Shown: piece after piece, positions 15,845 through 24,200 of the stretch | Numbering within the stretch: the stretch's first letter is position 1 | Layout of the letters: the number at the start of each line of letters is the position of its first letter | Assembly: GCA_029432815.1 (NCBI GenBank) | Contig: JAROBA010000029.1 | Location: 16,082 to 80,081, forward strand | Direction: 5' to 3' | DNA from: Pontiellaceae bacterium B1224 | GTDB taxonomy: Bacteria > Verrucomicrobiota > Kiritimatiellia > Kiritimatiellales > Pontiellaceae | Length of the DNA: 64,000 nt | Notes under the pieces: model-generated | What the model was told of the DNA's origin: nothing | Database searches by the model: none | What the model saw: only the letters and a program-made list of their open reading frames with translations | Position numbers and translations under genes: made by a program

Positions 15845-16723
15845 ATGCTAAACAAACGACGAGCATTAAAGACCGCTGTTTTCGCTCTTTCTGCGACCAT
15901 TCTGATTCCTGCCACTCTGGCAAAAAGTATGCTGTGGAAAGTGTCTTCCCAAAAAGGCACCTTATACATTCAGGGCTCAGCGCATGTACTGAAAGCGGAA
16001 AACTATCCCCTCGCTCCGGCCATCCAACAGGCCTATTCGGATTCCTCTGCTCTGATTCTTGAAGCCGATATGGGCGAAATGATGTCCCCGCAAACCCAGC
16101 AGCTTATTTTAAAAAAAGCCATGCTACAGAAGCCCGAAACCCTCAAAACCCTTCTAAAACCGCAGACCTATGAAAACCTTACAGCCATTGCTGACGAAAC
16201 CGGCTTACCCATGCCGATGCTGGATCCTTTCAAACCCTGGTTTGCCACCACCACGATTACGCTCCTTAAACTGAAAAAACTCGGTATGGACGAGCAATAC
16301 GGGCTGGATAAATATTTTTACGGCAAAGCCACCGCCGATCAGAAAAAAATAATAGGCCTCGAATCCATTGATTTCCAGATTTCCTTGTTCGACAGCCTTT
16401 CCAACGAAAACCCGGATGATTTTGTGAACCGAGCCCTGGCCGATCTCAAGTTTCTGGAGGCCGACCTCGACTCCTTGCTGAAAGCCTGGGAAACGGGCGA
16501 TGTCCAAACCCTGGAAAAACTAATGACCAAGAGTTTTAAGAAATTCCCTGGAATGTATAATAAATTTATTACGGCCCGCAACAAAGCCTGGGCCAAAAGG
16601 CTGTCCGGAATGGTTAAAAACGATCAAACGTATATGGTCGTCGTCGGGGCCGGTCATCTCCCGGGAAAAGAAGGGGTGATCAACCTGCTGAAAGAAAAAG
16701 GGTTCACGGTGGAGCAGTTGTAA
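15845..16723 (+). CDS. Exported TraB/GumN-family protein
   Basis: This 292-residue protein has a signal peptide (MLNKRRALKTAVFALSATIL…TLAKS) and the TraB/GumN signature: LYIQGSAHVLKAENYPLAPA, AYSDSSALILEADMGEM and, at the C-terminus, VVVGAGHLPGKEGVINLL. This superfamily carries conserved GxxH and GxGHL motifs suggestive of metal binding or hydrolase activity, but the substrate is unknown for bacterial members. I chose the ATG at 15845, 8 nt after GGAG, since the in-frame ATG at 15800 adds residues before the signal peptide. A CGTGAAA microsatellite starts right after the stop. Confidence 0.88.
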   Translation: MLNKRRALKTAVFALSATILIPATLAKSMLWKVSSQKGTLYIQGSAHVLKAENYPLAPAIQQAYSDSSALILEADMGEMMSPQTQQLILKKAMLQKPETLKTLLKPQTYENLTAIADETGLPMPMLDPFKPWFATTTITLLKLKKLGMDEQYGLDKYFYGKATADQKKIIGLESIDFQISLFDSLSNENPDDFVNRALADLKFLEADLDSLLKAWETGDVQTLEKLMTKSFKKFPGMYNKFITARNKAWAKRLSGMVKNDQTYMVVVGAGHLPGKEGVINLLKEKGFTVEQL

Positions 16724-16772
16724 CGTGAAACGTGAAACGTGAAACGTGAAACGTGAAACGTGAAACGTGAAA
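16724..16772 (+). repeat. Seven tandem copies of CGTGAAA
   Basis: Exactly seven head-to-tail copies of the heptamer CGTGAAA begin on the first base after the TAA stop of the TraB gene. The array is followed by an imperfect TTCCAA palindrome (16776-16790) and the convergent exonuclease gene. A 7-bp unit can change copy number by slippage; here it lies outside coding sequence. Confidence 0.97.
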
Positions 16773-16775
16773 ATT

Positions 16776-16790
16776 TTCCAATCCTCGGAA
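16776..16790. repeat. Imperfect TTCCAA palindrome
   Basis: TTCCAATCCTCGGAA differs from the family pattern by one base in the right arm. It sits between two convergent genes, 36 nt past the stop of the exonuclease gene. Confidence 0.6.
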
Positions 16791-16826
16791 GTTCCGCAAG
16801 GGAAATCACGACTCAATCGTCACGTA

Positions 16827-17600
16827 TCACGCCCCAAACTCCGCAACCACAAACGTGTGATCCGACGGTTTTTCCTTTTTGCGCGGCGCCAGATCAACAT
16901 CGCAGCAAATACACTTCTGCGTCAGCGGATCGGTCGTCAGCACATAGTCAATCCGCCAGCCGATATTCTTTTCAACCGCATTTTTATCGCGGTAATCGAA
17001 GAATGAGTAGACCTCCTCATCCGGGTGATGCTTGCGAAGCACATCCGTAAAGCCGAAGGAGCAAACGTCCAGAAATGCATTGTGGGCGTCGATGTGATAG
17101 CACGGATCGTTTTTCTTGCCCGCCGGGTTATTCACATCAATCGGCTCCACCGCAATATTAATATCTCCGATCCAGACGAGCGGCTGATCGGCAGCATATT
17201 CCTTTTCAAAAAGGCGTTTCAGCCGCGCATACCAGCCCAGCTTATATTTATACATCACATGATCAATCGCCCGACCCTGCGGAACGTAGGTGTTCACCAC
17301 AGCAATACCGTCCACCACGGCCCGAACCAATCGCGTTTCGTCGCGCGGCCCGCCGTCATCAAACCCGAATTTCACATCGGTCGGCTCGCTTTTGCAGATC
17401 AGCGCCACGCCGTTGTAGGATTTCTCCCCTTTGAACACCACGTGATAGCCGGCGGCTTCGATGGCCTCCCGCGGAAAATCCTCATCCTGCGCCTTGGTTT
17501 CCTGAATCCCGAGAATATCCGGCTCATGATCTTCCAGCCATTGGAGAAGAATCGGCAGGCGGCTCCGTATGGAATTCGCGTTAAACGTTGCAATTTTCAT
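16827..17600 (-). CDS. xthA: Exodeoxyribonuclease III
   Basis: This 257-residue enzyme of the endonuclease/exonuclease/phosphatase fold shows all XthA landmarks: FNANSIRSRL at the start, IQETKAQDEDFP (metal-binding Glu), NTYVPQGR, WIGDINIAVEPIDV (catalytic Asp/Asn), and PSDHTFVVAEF at the end (catalytic Asp-His). It cleaves at abasic sites and removes 3' blocks in base excision repair in the cytoplasm. Length matches E. coli XthA (268). It is transcribed away from the thioredoxin-like gene at 17678 from a short divergent intergenic region. Confidence 0.95.
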   Translation of the reverse strand: MKIATFNANSIRSRLPILLQWLEDHEPDILGIQETKAQDEDFPREAIEAAGYHVVFKGEKSYNGVALICKSEPTDVKFGFDDGGPRDETRLVRAVVDGIAVVNTYVPQGRAIDHVMYKYKLGWYARLKRLFEKEYAADQPLVWIGDINIAVEPIDVNNPAGKKNDPCYHIDAHNAFLDVCSFGFTDVLRKHHPDEEVYSFFDYRDKNAVEKNIGWRIDYVLTTDPLTQKCICCDVDLAPRKKEKPSDHTFVVAEFGA

Positions 17601-17677
17601 GATTAGCTTTCGTTATTTAGATATTGTCCCAACATTAAAATCAAATAAGCTTCAGTAATTCAAGCGAGAGCGCACAT

Positions 17678-18187
17678 ATGATTAATAAATATCGCACATT
17701 TTCAGCCATTGGAATCAGTTTAGCGGCCATACTGCTCGCCTCCTGCAGTCCCTCTGCCCCCGTTGCCACCCCGGCAACTCCGCAGGAGATTCAGCAGCAG
17801 ATCCAGACCTCTGAGGCTCCGCTTACCCTCGTTCACGTCTGGGCCACCTGGTGCGATCCCTGCCGCGATGAGTTCCCGGAGCTTGTGAAAATCATGCAAA
17901 ACTTCCAATCATTGGAAGTCGTTCTGATTTCCGCCGATGCTCCGGATAAAACCGAAGAGGTTGAAACATTCCTGACGGAATACCAAAGCCCGGTCGGCAG
18001 TCTGATTACCACCGAGCTGAATCAAAAGTTTATCGAAACCCTTTCCCCAAAATGGGGCGGCGCACTGCCGGCCACCTTTTTCTTTCGAGATGGAAAAATC
18101 GTAAGCGAGTGGGAAGGAAAACGAACATATGATGAATATGTTGAAACCATTGAAACGCTAATGAACAACCAAGGAGACCCAAAATGA
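17678..18187 (+). CDS. Thioredoxin-fold lipoprotein, TlpA/ResA-like
   Basis: This 169-residue protein has a lipoprotein signal with lipobox LLASC (Cys23) and a thioredoxin fold with active site WATWCDPCRDEF (C59/C62) and cis-proline context GALPATFFF. Such envelope thiol-disulphide oxidoreductases reduce apocytochrome c or other exported proteins, which fits an organism with a multihaem cytochrome. The stop overlaps the start of the next gene (ATGA at 18184-18187). A perfect 19-bp TTCCAA palindrome lies inside the gene at 17901-17919 and encodes FQSLE. Confidence 0.9.
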   Translation: MINKYRTFSAIGISLAAILLASCSPSAPVATPATPQEIQQQIQTSEAPLTLVHVWATWCDPCRDEFPELVKIMQNFQSLEVVLISADAPDKTEEVETFLTEYQSPVGSLITTELNQKFIETLSPKWGGALPATFFFRDGKIVSEWEGKRTYDEYVETIETLMNNQGDPK

Positions 18188-18768
18188 GCAAAAAATATAG
18201 TATAGCCGCCCTGATCATTGCCGGAGCACTGTCCGCATCCGCCGGTCTTAAAATCGGAGATGAAATGGTGGATACGCACGTAAAAATGGAAAGTACCGAT
18301 GATGCCACCCTTTCGCTCGCACAGCTGAAAGGCGAGAAGGGAACGTTGGTCATTTTCACCTGTAACAAATGCCCCTTTGTAGAGGCGTGGCAGGACACCA
18401 TGGTTGAATTGGGCAACACCTACATGAAAAAAGGGATCAGCGTCGTATTCATCAACTCCAACGATCCCGCCGCCAAAGGCGATACCCTGGAGAACATGAA
18501 AGCCATGGCCAAAAAAGAAGGCTACAAATTCCCATACCTTCAGGATGCAACCTCAGAAGTTGCCCGTAATTTCGGCGCAAAGAAAACACCGGATGTATTC
18601 CTGTTTGATGCCAATGCAAAACTCGTCTATCAAGGCGCTGTCGGCGACGGCGGCACCACGCCGTCCGACGACGTATGGCTTGCCGATGCCCTCGAGGCCC
18701 TCCTGGCCGGCACCGAAATTAAACCCGCACAGACCAAAGCCGTCGGTTGCAGTATCAAGTTCCGCTAA
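18184..18768 (+). CDS. Exported AhpC/TlpA-type thioredoxin-fold protein
   Basis: This 194-residue protein has a signal peptide (MSKKYSIAALIIAGALSASAG) and a peroxiredoxin-like thioredoxin fold with a CNKCPF active site (C60/C63) and cis-proline segment AKKTPDVFLFD. The CNKCPF motif places it in the family of redoxin-domain proteins often found with other envelope redox proteins. It is translationally coupled to the lipoprotein upstream, so both probably act on the same exported thiols. Activity as a peroxidase or as a disulphide reductase cannot be told from sequence. A terminator follows. Confidence 0.9.
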   Translation: MSKKYSIAALIIAGALSASAGLKIGDEMVDTHVKMESTDDATLSLAQLKGEKGTLVIFTCNKCPFVEAWQDTMVELGNTYMKKGISVVFINSNDPAAKGDTLENMKAMAKKEGYKFPYLQDATSEVARNFGAKKTPDVFLFDANAKLVYQGAVGDGGTTPSDDVWLADALEALLAGTEIKPAQTKAVGCSIKFR

Positions 18769-18791
18769 CCGTTATTTCAGCCCTTTCATTC

Positions 18792-18829
18792 AACAGCCGG
18801 CCGGCCTTTGCCCGTCGGCTGTTTTTTTT
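18792..18829 (+). terminator. Rho-independent terminator after the thioredoxin pair
   Basis: AACAGCCG pairs with CGGCTGTT across a GC-rich loop (18792-18799 and 18815-18822), followed by a run of eight T. Confidence 0.85.
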
Positions 18830-18882
18830 ATCAATTACGAAAGGATTGAACTGATCCGCTGAATCAGGGATAAATGGCGCGG

Positions 18883-18903
18883 TTTTTCCAATGGTTGGAA
18901 AAA
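18883..18903. repeat. TTCCAA palindrome upstream of glnS
   Basis: A perfect 21-bp palindrome has arms TTTTTCCAA and TTGGAAAAA around TGG. It lies 31 nt before the glnS start codon, where it could fall in the promoter or leader. Confidence 0.9.
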
Positions 18904-18933
18904 ATATGAAATACGCAATACGGACAACGCCTT

Positions 18934-20589
18934 ATGAGCGAAGAAATCAAGACCACCAATTTTATTCACGACATCATCGATGCCGACCTGGCCTCGGGTA
19001 AACGTACAGAAATCGTCACCCGCTTCCCGCCGGAGCCCAACGGCTACCTCCATATCGGGCACGCCAAAGCCATCACGCTCGATTTCGGCACCGCCGAAAA
19101 ATACAACGGCAAATGCCACCTGCGCTTCGACGACACCAATCCGGAAGCCGAAGACGATGAATATGTTAAAGCCATTCAGGAAGATATCGCATGGCTCGGC
19201 TACAACTGGGGCGACCACATCTACTGGGCCTCCAACTATTTCGACACGATGTATGAATACGCCGTCCGCCTGATCAAAAAAGGCAAGGCCTACGTCTGCG
19301 ATCTTTCCTCCGAAGAATTCAAAGACTATCGCGGTGCCCCCACCGAACCCGGCAAAGAACCGCCCGGGCGCGAGCGCTCTGTGGAAGAAAATCTGGAGCT
19401 GTTCGAAAAAATGAAAGACGGCGGATTCGAAGACGGGGCCTGCGTACTGCGTGCCCGCATCGACATGACCTCCCCCAACCTGCACCTGCGCGACCCGGCG
19501 ATCTACCGCATTAAACGCGCCCACCATCACAACACCGGCGACAAATGGTGCATCTATCCGATGTACGACTTCGCCCACTGTATCGAAGACTCCATCGAAG
19601 GCGTCACCCACTCCATGTGCACACTCGAATTCGCCGTGCACCGCCCGCTCTACGACTGGATTCTCGCAGAACTCGAAATCTTTCAGTCGCAGCAGTATGA
19701 GTTTTCTAAACTCAACCTCACCTACGTCGTGCTCAGCAAGCGCCGCCTCTTAGAACTCGTTAACGAAGGTCGGGTTTCCGGTTGGGACGACCCCCGCATG
19801 CCGACCCTTTGCGGAATGCGCCGACGCGGCTTCACGGCCAACGCCATTAAAAAACTCTGCGCGATCGTCGGCTGCACCAAGTTTGAAGGCATCACCGAAA
19901 TCGAGCAGTTCGAAAGCCTGATCCGCGACGACCTGAACGAAAACTCCCTGCGCGCCATGGGCGTGGTGGATCCGATTAAAGTCGTCATCGAAAACTATCC
20001 CGATGACCTCACAGAAGAGTTCGAAGTAGCCAACCATCCGCAGAAAGAAGAAGAAGGAAAACGCACCGTCCCCTTCAGCCGCGAACTCTGGATTGAGCGC
20101 ACGGACTACATGGACGATGCGCCCAACAAATTCAAGGGTTTCACCATCGGCCGCGAAGTACGTATTCGCGGGGCCTATCTGGTCACCTGCAACGCCGTTG
20201 AAAAGGATGCCGATGGAAACGTCATTTCGCTCTCCTGCACGTACGACCCGGAAACCAAAGGCGGCAACGCCCCCGATGGCCGTAAAGTACGCAGCACCAT
20301 CCACTGGGTTTCCGCCAAACATGCCATCGATGCCGAGGTCCGCCTCTACGACCGCCTCTACACCGTCGAAAATCCGCTCGGTGACAAAGAGAAGGACTTC
20401 AAGGACTTCATCAACCCCGATTCACTCGAAGTCATCACGGCCAAACTCGAACCGGGCCTCGCCAACGCCGAACCCGGCACCCGCTACCAGTTCGAGCGCG
20501 TCGGCTACTTCTGCGCCGACAAAGAGCATACACCCGAAAAGCCCGTCTTCAACCGAACCCTAACCCTCCGCGCTCCGCGGAAAAAATAA
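18934..20589 (+). CDS. glnS: Glutaminyl-tRNA synthetase
   Basis: This 551-residue class I synthetase charges tRNA-Gln with glutamine. The HIGH motif is in FPPEPNGYLHIGHAK (residues 31-45) and the KMSKS-equivalent is VLSKRRL (about 267-273), close to the VMSKR of E. coli GlnRS. The β-barrel anticodon-binding part is present (…FKGFTIGREVRIRGAYLV…, …YQFERVGYFCAD…), and the length equals that of E. coli GlnS (554). Presence of GlnRS suggests direct charging of tRNA-Gln rather than sole reliance on the transamidation route. A phosphatase gene follows 2 nt after the stop, so they are likely cotranscribed. Confidence 0.97.
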   Translation: MSEEIKTTNFIHDIIDADLASGKRTEIVTRFPPEPNGYLHIGHAKAITLDFGTAEKYNGKCHLRFDDTNPEAEDDEYVKAIQEDIAWLGYNWGDHIYWASNYFDTMYEYAVRLIKKGKAYVCDLSSEEFKDYRGAPTEPGKEPPGRERSVEENLELFEKMKDGGFEDGACVLRARIDMTSPNLHLRDPAIYRIKRAHHHNTGDKWCIYPMYDFAHCIEDSIEGVTHSMCTLEFAVHRPLYDWILAELEIFQSQQYEFSKLNLTYVVLSKRRLLELVNEGRVSGWDDPRMPTLCGMRRRGFTANAIKKLCAIVGCTKFEGITEIEQFESLIRDDLNENSLRAMGVVDPIKVVIENYPDDLTEEFEVANHPQKEEEGKRTVPFSRELWIERTDYMDDAPNKFKGFTIGREVRIRGAYLVTCNAVEKDADGNVISLSCTYDPETKGGNAPDGRKVRSTIHWVSAKHAIDAEVRLYDRLYTVENPLGDKEKDFKDFINPDSLEVITAKLEPGLANAEPGTRYQFERVGYFCADKEHTPEKPVFNRTLTLRAPRKK

Positions 20590-20591
20590 CC

Positions 20592-21062
20592 ATGAAACCT
20601 CTCCGCGAAGTAAAACTCAACCTGCCCGGCAAGCTCTACCTGCACAGCATGCCCGGAAAAGAAGAACCGCTTGCCGAATGCTTCCAGGCATTGGAAGACG
20701 CATCGGTGGACCACGTCATCTGTCTGAGTCCGATAGAAGAGGTTCAGGATAAATCTCCGAAGTATGCGGAAGCGATTCAAAGCAATACCCTGCCCTGCGG
20801 CCTCATCCATTTCCCCCTCGGCATCGGCGGAGTTCCCGAAGATACCGAACCGTTTCTAAACCTTGCACGGGATGTCGCCAAACAATTGGAATCTGGTTCC
20901 AGCTTCCTGGTTCACTGTAAAGGCGGCGTCGGACGAACCGGCACCATGGCCAGCTGTATTGTCGCGGCAGCAAATCAACCCCTCTCCCTCATCACCGACG
21001 CCGGCGGCAAAGCCGAAACCGAAGAGCAGCAGGCACTCATTGCTTCATTAAAAAGCATGTAG
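20592..21062 (+). CDS. Dual-specificity/tyrosine phosphatase-like protein
   Basis: This 156-residue cytoplasmic protein has the cysteine-phosphatase loop HCKGGVGRTG (C109 and R115, CX5R) and an upstream acidic segment PLGIGGVPEDTE that may hold the general acid. Size and motif order match small dual-specificity phosphatases related to ADP-ribosyl/cyclin-kinase inhibitor-type (CDKN3-like) phosphatases. It starts 2 nt after the glnS stop, so expression should be linked. The substrate is unknown; with a Ser/Thr kinase cassette in the window, phosphoprotein dephosphorylation is possible, but the position next to glnS gives no direct hint. Confidence 0.88.
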   Translation: MKPLREVKLNLPGKLYLHSMPGKEEPLAECFQALEDASVDHVICLSPIEEVQDKSPKYAEAIQSNTLPCGLIHFPLGIGGVPEDTEPFLNLARDVAKQLESGSSFLVHCKGGVGRTGTMASCIVAAANQPLSLITDAGGKAETEEQQALIASLKSM

Positions 21063-21076
21063 TTCCACAAAAGTGG

Positions 21077-21095
21077 CATGGGCGTCCCGCCCATG
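21077..21095. repeat. REP-like palindrome CATGGGCG-TCC-CGCCCATG
   Basis: A perfect 19-bp inverted repeat lies 14 nt past the phosphatase stop codon, followed by a GCGACGCCCG motif at about 21118-21128 that repeats part of it. It resembles the dispersed 'GGGACGCCCATG' intergenic elements of PVC and related genomes. The whole 184-bp gap holds no gene; a run of AT-rich sequence and GGGGGA before the next ATG complete it. Confidence 0.7.
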
Positions 21096-21246
21096 TGTCC
21101 AGCGCAGGAACAACAAGCGCGACGCCCGTTCCACATTGCCCCGCATTTTTATTCTAAAATAATAAAGACCACTCCCCCGCAGAAACGTATCCTCTATAAA
21201 TATCGGCATCCTCCCTCTCCTGGATAGGTGCCGACCGGGGGATATT

Positions 21247-24200
21247 ATGGGGCACAAAAACAGACTCGTCATTTTCGGGGCATACTTCGCTCTTGCAGCC
21301 GCAGCGGCCTACGGCACTGAAAAAGAACCCCTGCCCGATTATGTCGGCCGCTTTAATAAACTCGACGCCAAAATCCGAGCCATCAACTCCGACGTCAGCT
21401 GTACCAACTATCTGACCTGGGTTGATGAGGCTGTTGAAGCTAAGCGAAAACTGAAGCTCCACGATGAGATCGCCCCTTGGCTGGATGAATTGGCAAGCAC
21501 TCACTCCAACAATTGGCGCATTCTGCATGCCGTTTCTTGCGGAAGTTTCAGCCATCGCTTCGTCGACGAAATGGACCAAGCCTATCGGCTAGCCATTCTA
21601 GAATCCCCACCCGATAAAGAGATGGGACAATTCTGCTCCGACTATATCGATCTCCTACTTATGGGACTTGGAAGCGAACCCTATTTACTGCAAGCAGGTC
21701 CTTCCTATCGGAAAAATCAAGTCTACGAAGAATCGATCCAGAAAATGGCTGCCACCAATCTTTCCAGCAGGTTGCAATTTTATGCGCTGCCCGACTCTTA
21801 TGAACAGGCAGCCAATAACGGAGAGCTGATCCGCTGGCTGATCGCAACCAAACCGGAAGAAGACTTCACCGCTGAGCTGGACCGGAATCATTGGGATATG
21901 CAGGATTTTGCAGTCCTCCTGGCCGGCTCACATATCAACCTCTCGGACTCAGTAAAATATCCCTTGCATAAACGGGCCTACGTAGCCACCGATGCCGATT
22001 GCACCATCCTGTCCGGACTGAAAGACAACGAAACCGTCATCTGGGGCGATACGCCCGGAGACTATCTCGTCGTTCAGCTGCCCGATGAGTATAACTACAT
22101 AAACGCGTATGAAAAACGTGCCGCTCAAGGTGACCGGAAGGCCGCAGAAACACTGGGTCAAATATTTATAAACCGTTGTCAGCTTGACCGGGCTGCGCAT
22201 TATTTTGAAATGGCGGGTGAACCCGACCGGGTAAAATCCATTCAGGCAAGACAGGGCGCTTTTTTATCCCATTCGCCAAGGCCGGAGGGCACGCCTATAT
22301 CGATCGATTATATATTTCGTAACGGATCAGAAGCCTTCTTCGAAATATCTCCGCTTGAAGCCGGCACCAACCTGCTGGCCCGGCTCATCAACGGGCAGGT
22401 TCACGGAACAGAAATCGAGCTGTTGCAAGGCCAACCCGGCCCGTTTCAAAAAACCGACGCAGCCAATGAGTCCATTCATACGGGAGAAAAAATTGCTGCA
22501 TGGTCCGTGACTCTATCACCACCACCCGACTATCAGGATGCGATCAGAACTATCGATATTCCACCGCTCAAGGCAGGTAACTATCTGTTGCGCGGAACGA
22601 TAAGAGGCGGGAATACTTCCGAAACGGTTCTACACATCTATGACACCCTGCTTTACTCCGCAGTCTACTCCAGAGAAGGCTACAGCGATGAAAGCAGGTT
22701 CTATCTGTTATGCGATGCCCGCACCGGGAAACCGCTCTCCGGCACCGACGTTCACTGCTTCAAGCTCGCTGACGGGGGATCCTGGTCCAACTACAACCGG
22801 GATGTCTGGAACGATGCCGTATATCATGTGCGGGATTATCATTACGAATCAACCGATCGAAACGGCCTGTTCACGCTGAATCATGATCAGTACTATTACA
22901 ACACCCGTCTCGCAAATCTCCAGCATCCTTTTCCGTTCGCCACCATTGGAACCTCGGCGACCTTTGACATCTCTAAACCCGATACATACCACCATGAAGA
23001 CTCACAGGACGAAGACTCCAACTGGTTTATGACCACTGACCGTCCGCTGTACCGCCCGGGCGACACGGGGCACCTGAAACTGTGGCATCCCGATGGAGAG
23101 TATCGCGATCCACCGAAACTGGAATTAAGCACTCAAACCAACCACCGCTTCCCAACAGCCCTGGAAACCAGCCCCGATGAAGAAGGAGAAATCTATGGAG
23201 ACATTTTCGGAGGCCTCGACTATTCATTCACGATCCCCTCCAACGCTCCGCTCGGGCAATACACGGTCACGGGCAGGTACGAGTCCTTTTACCAGGGGGA
23301 TTGCCATTTCAGGGTCGAAGAATACCGAACACCCGAATTTGATATCGCAGCAACATTAACGGATCCGCAAAGTATTAAGATTCAGGCGGACTATACCTAC
23401 GGGAAGCCCTTGCCCGGCGGGGAACTGAAACTCCACCTTTACTATACTCAAAGCGACCATGCGCAATGGTTCCCTAACGCACCGTTCGATTTTTTATGGG
23501 GCAAAGGCTATTGGTGGAACGGCAGCCAGTTTACTCCACCGCTCCAGAAGGAAAACGCCGACTCACTTGAATGCTCTCTCCATCTTTCGACCAATTTGAA
23601 CTTAACCGGTCAATTCACACTCGACCTCTCAACTGTACCCAACGGCCTTGAGGCAAGTACCACTCCGGGATACTTTGAAATCCACGCCAATGTCACCGAC
23701 ACCGCTCACAAGCAGGTATCCCGGTGGATTCCCCTGCCGGTAAATCTTAAAGAGCGCAGTCTCTGCTGCTGGACAGACAAAGCATTCTACGCACCCGATC
23801 AACCCATACAGTGCCAGGTGGACTTCGAGCATCAAACCGCCCCGTTGCATCTCGAAGTCAGCACATTGATCGGCTCCAACCGCGTTTCGCGGAAGATCAT
23901 TCCGATTACCGGGCCCGACGAAATTATCGAACTCAAACCGTTGCCCTGCGGGATCCACGAAGCACAGCTCGTCTCGGGAAACGGAAACACTTCACCGCCG
24001 TTCCAGTTCGCCATTCTGGGCGATGAGCTCGCAAATCCTTCGAAAAAGGAACCTCTCCAGCTGATTCTGGAAAAAGGCCAATACATTTCCGGCGATACCG
24101 TCAATCTCCTGATTCTTACCGATCAACCGGGGCGCTATGTGTATCTGTTCAACCGGATAGATGACTCTGAAACACTTCCGAAGCCTCAGGTTATCTATAT

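Noticed and set aside
15703..15969. Minus-strand small frame upstream of the TraB gene
   Set aside because: It overlaps the signal-peptide region of the TraB gene and has no recognisable features or ribosome site.
16724..16772. CRISPR-like array
   Set aside because: Seven identical 7-bp units with no spacers form a microsatellite, not a CRISPR array; no cas genes are present.
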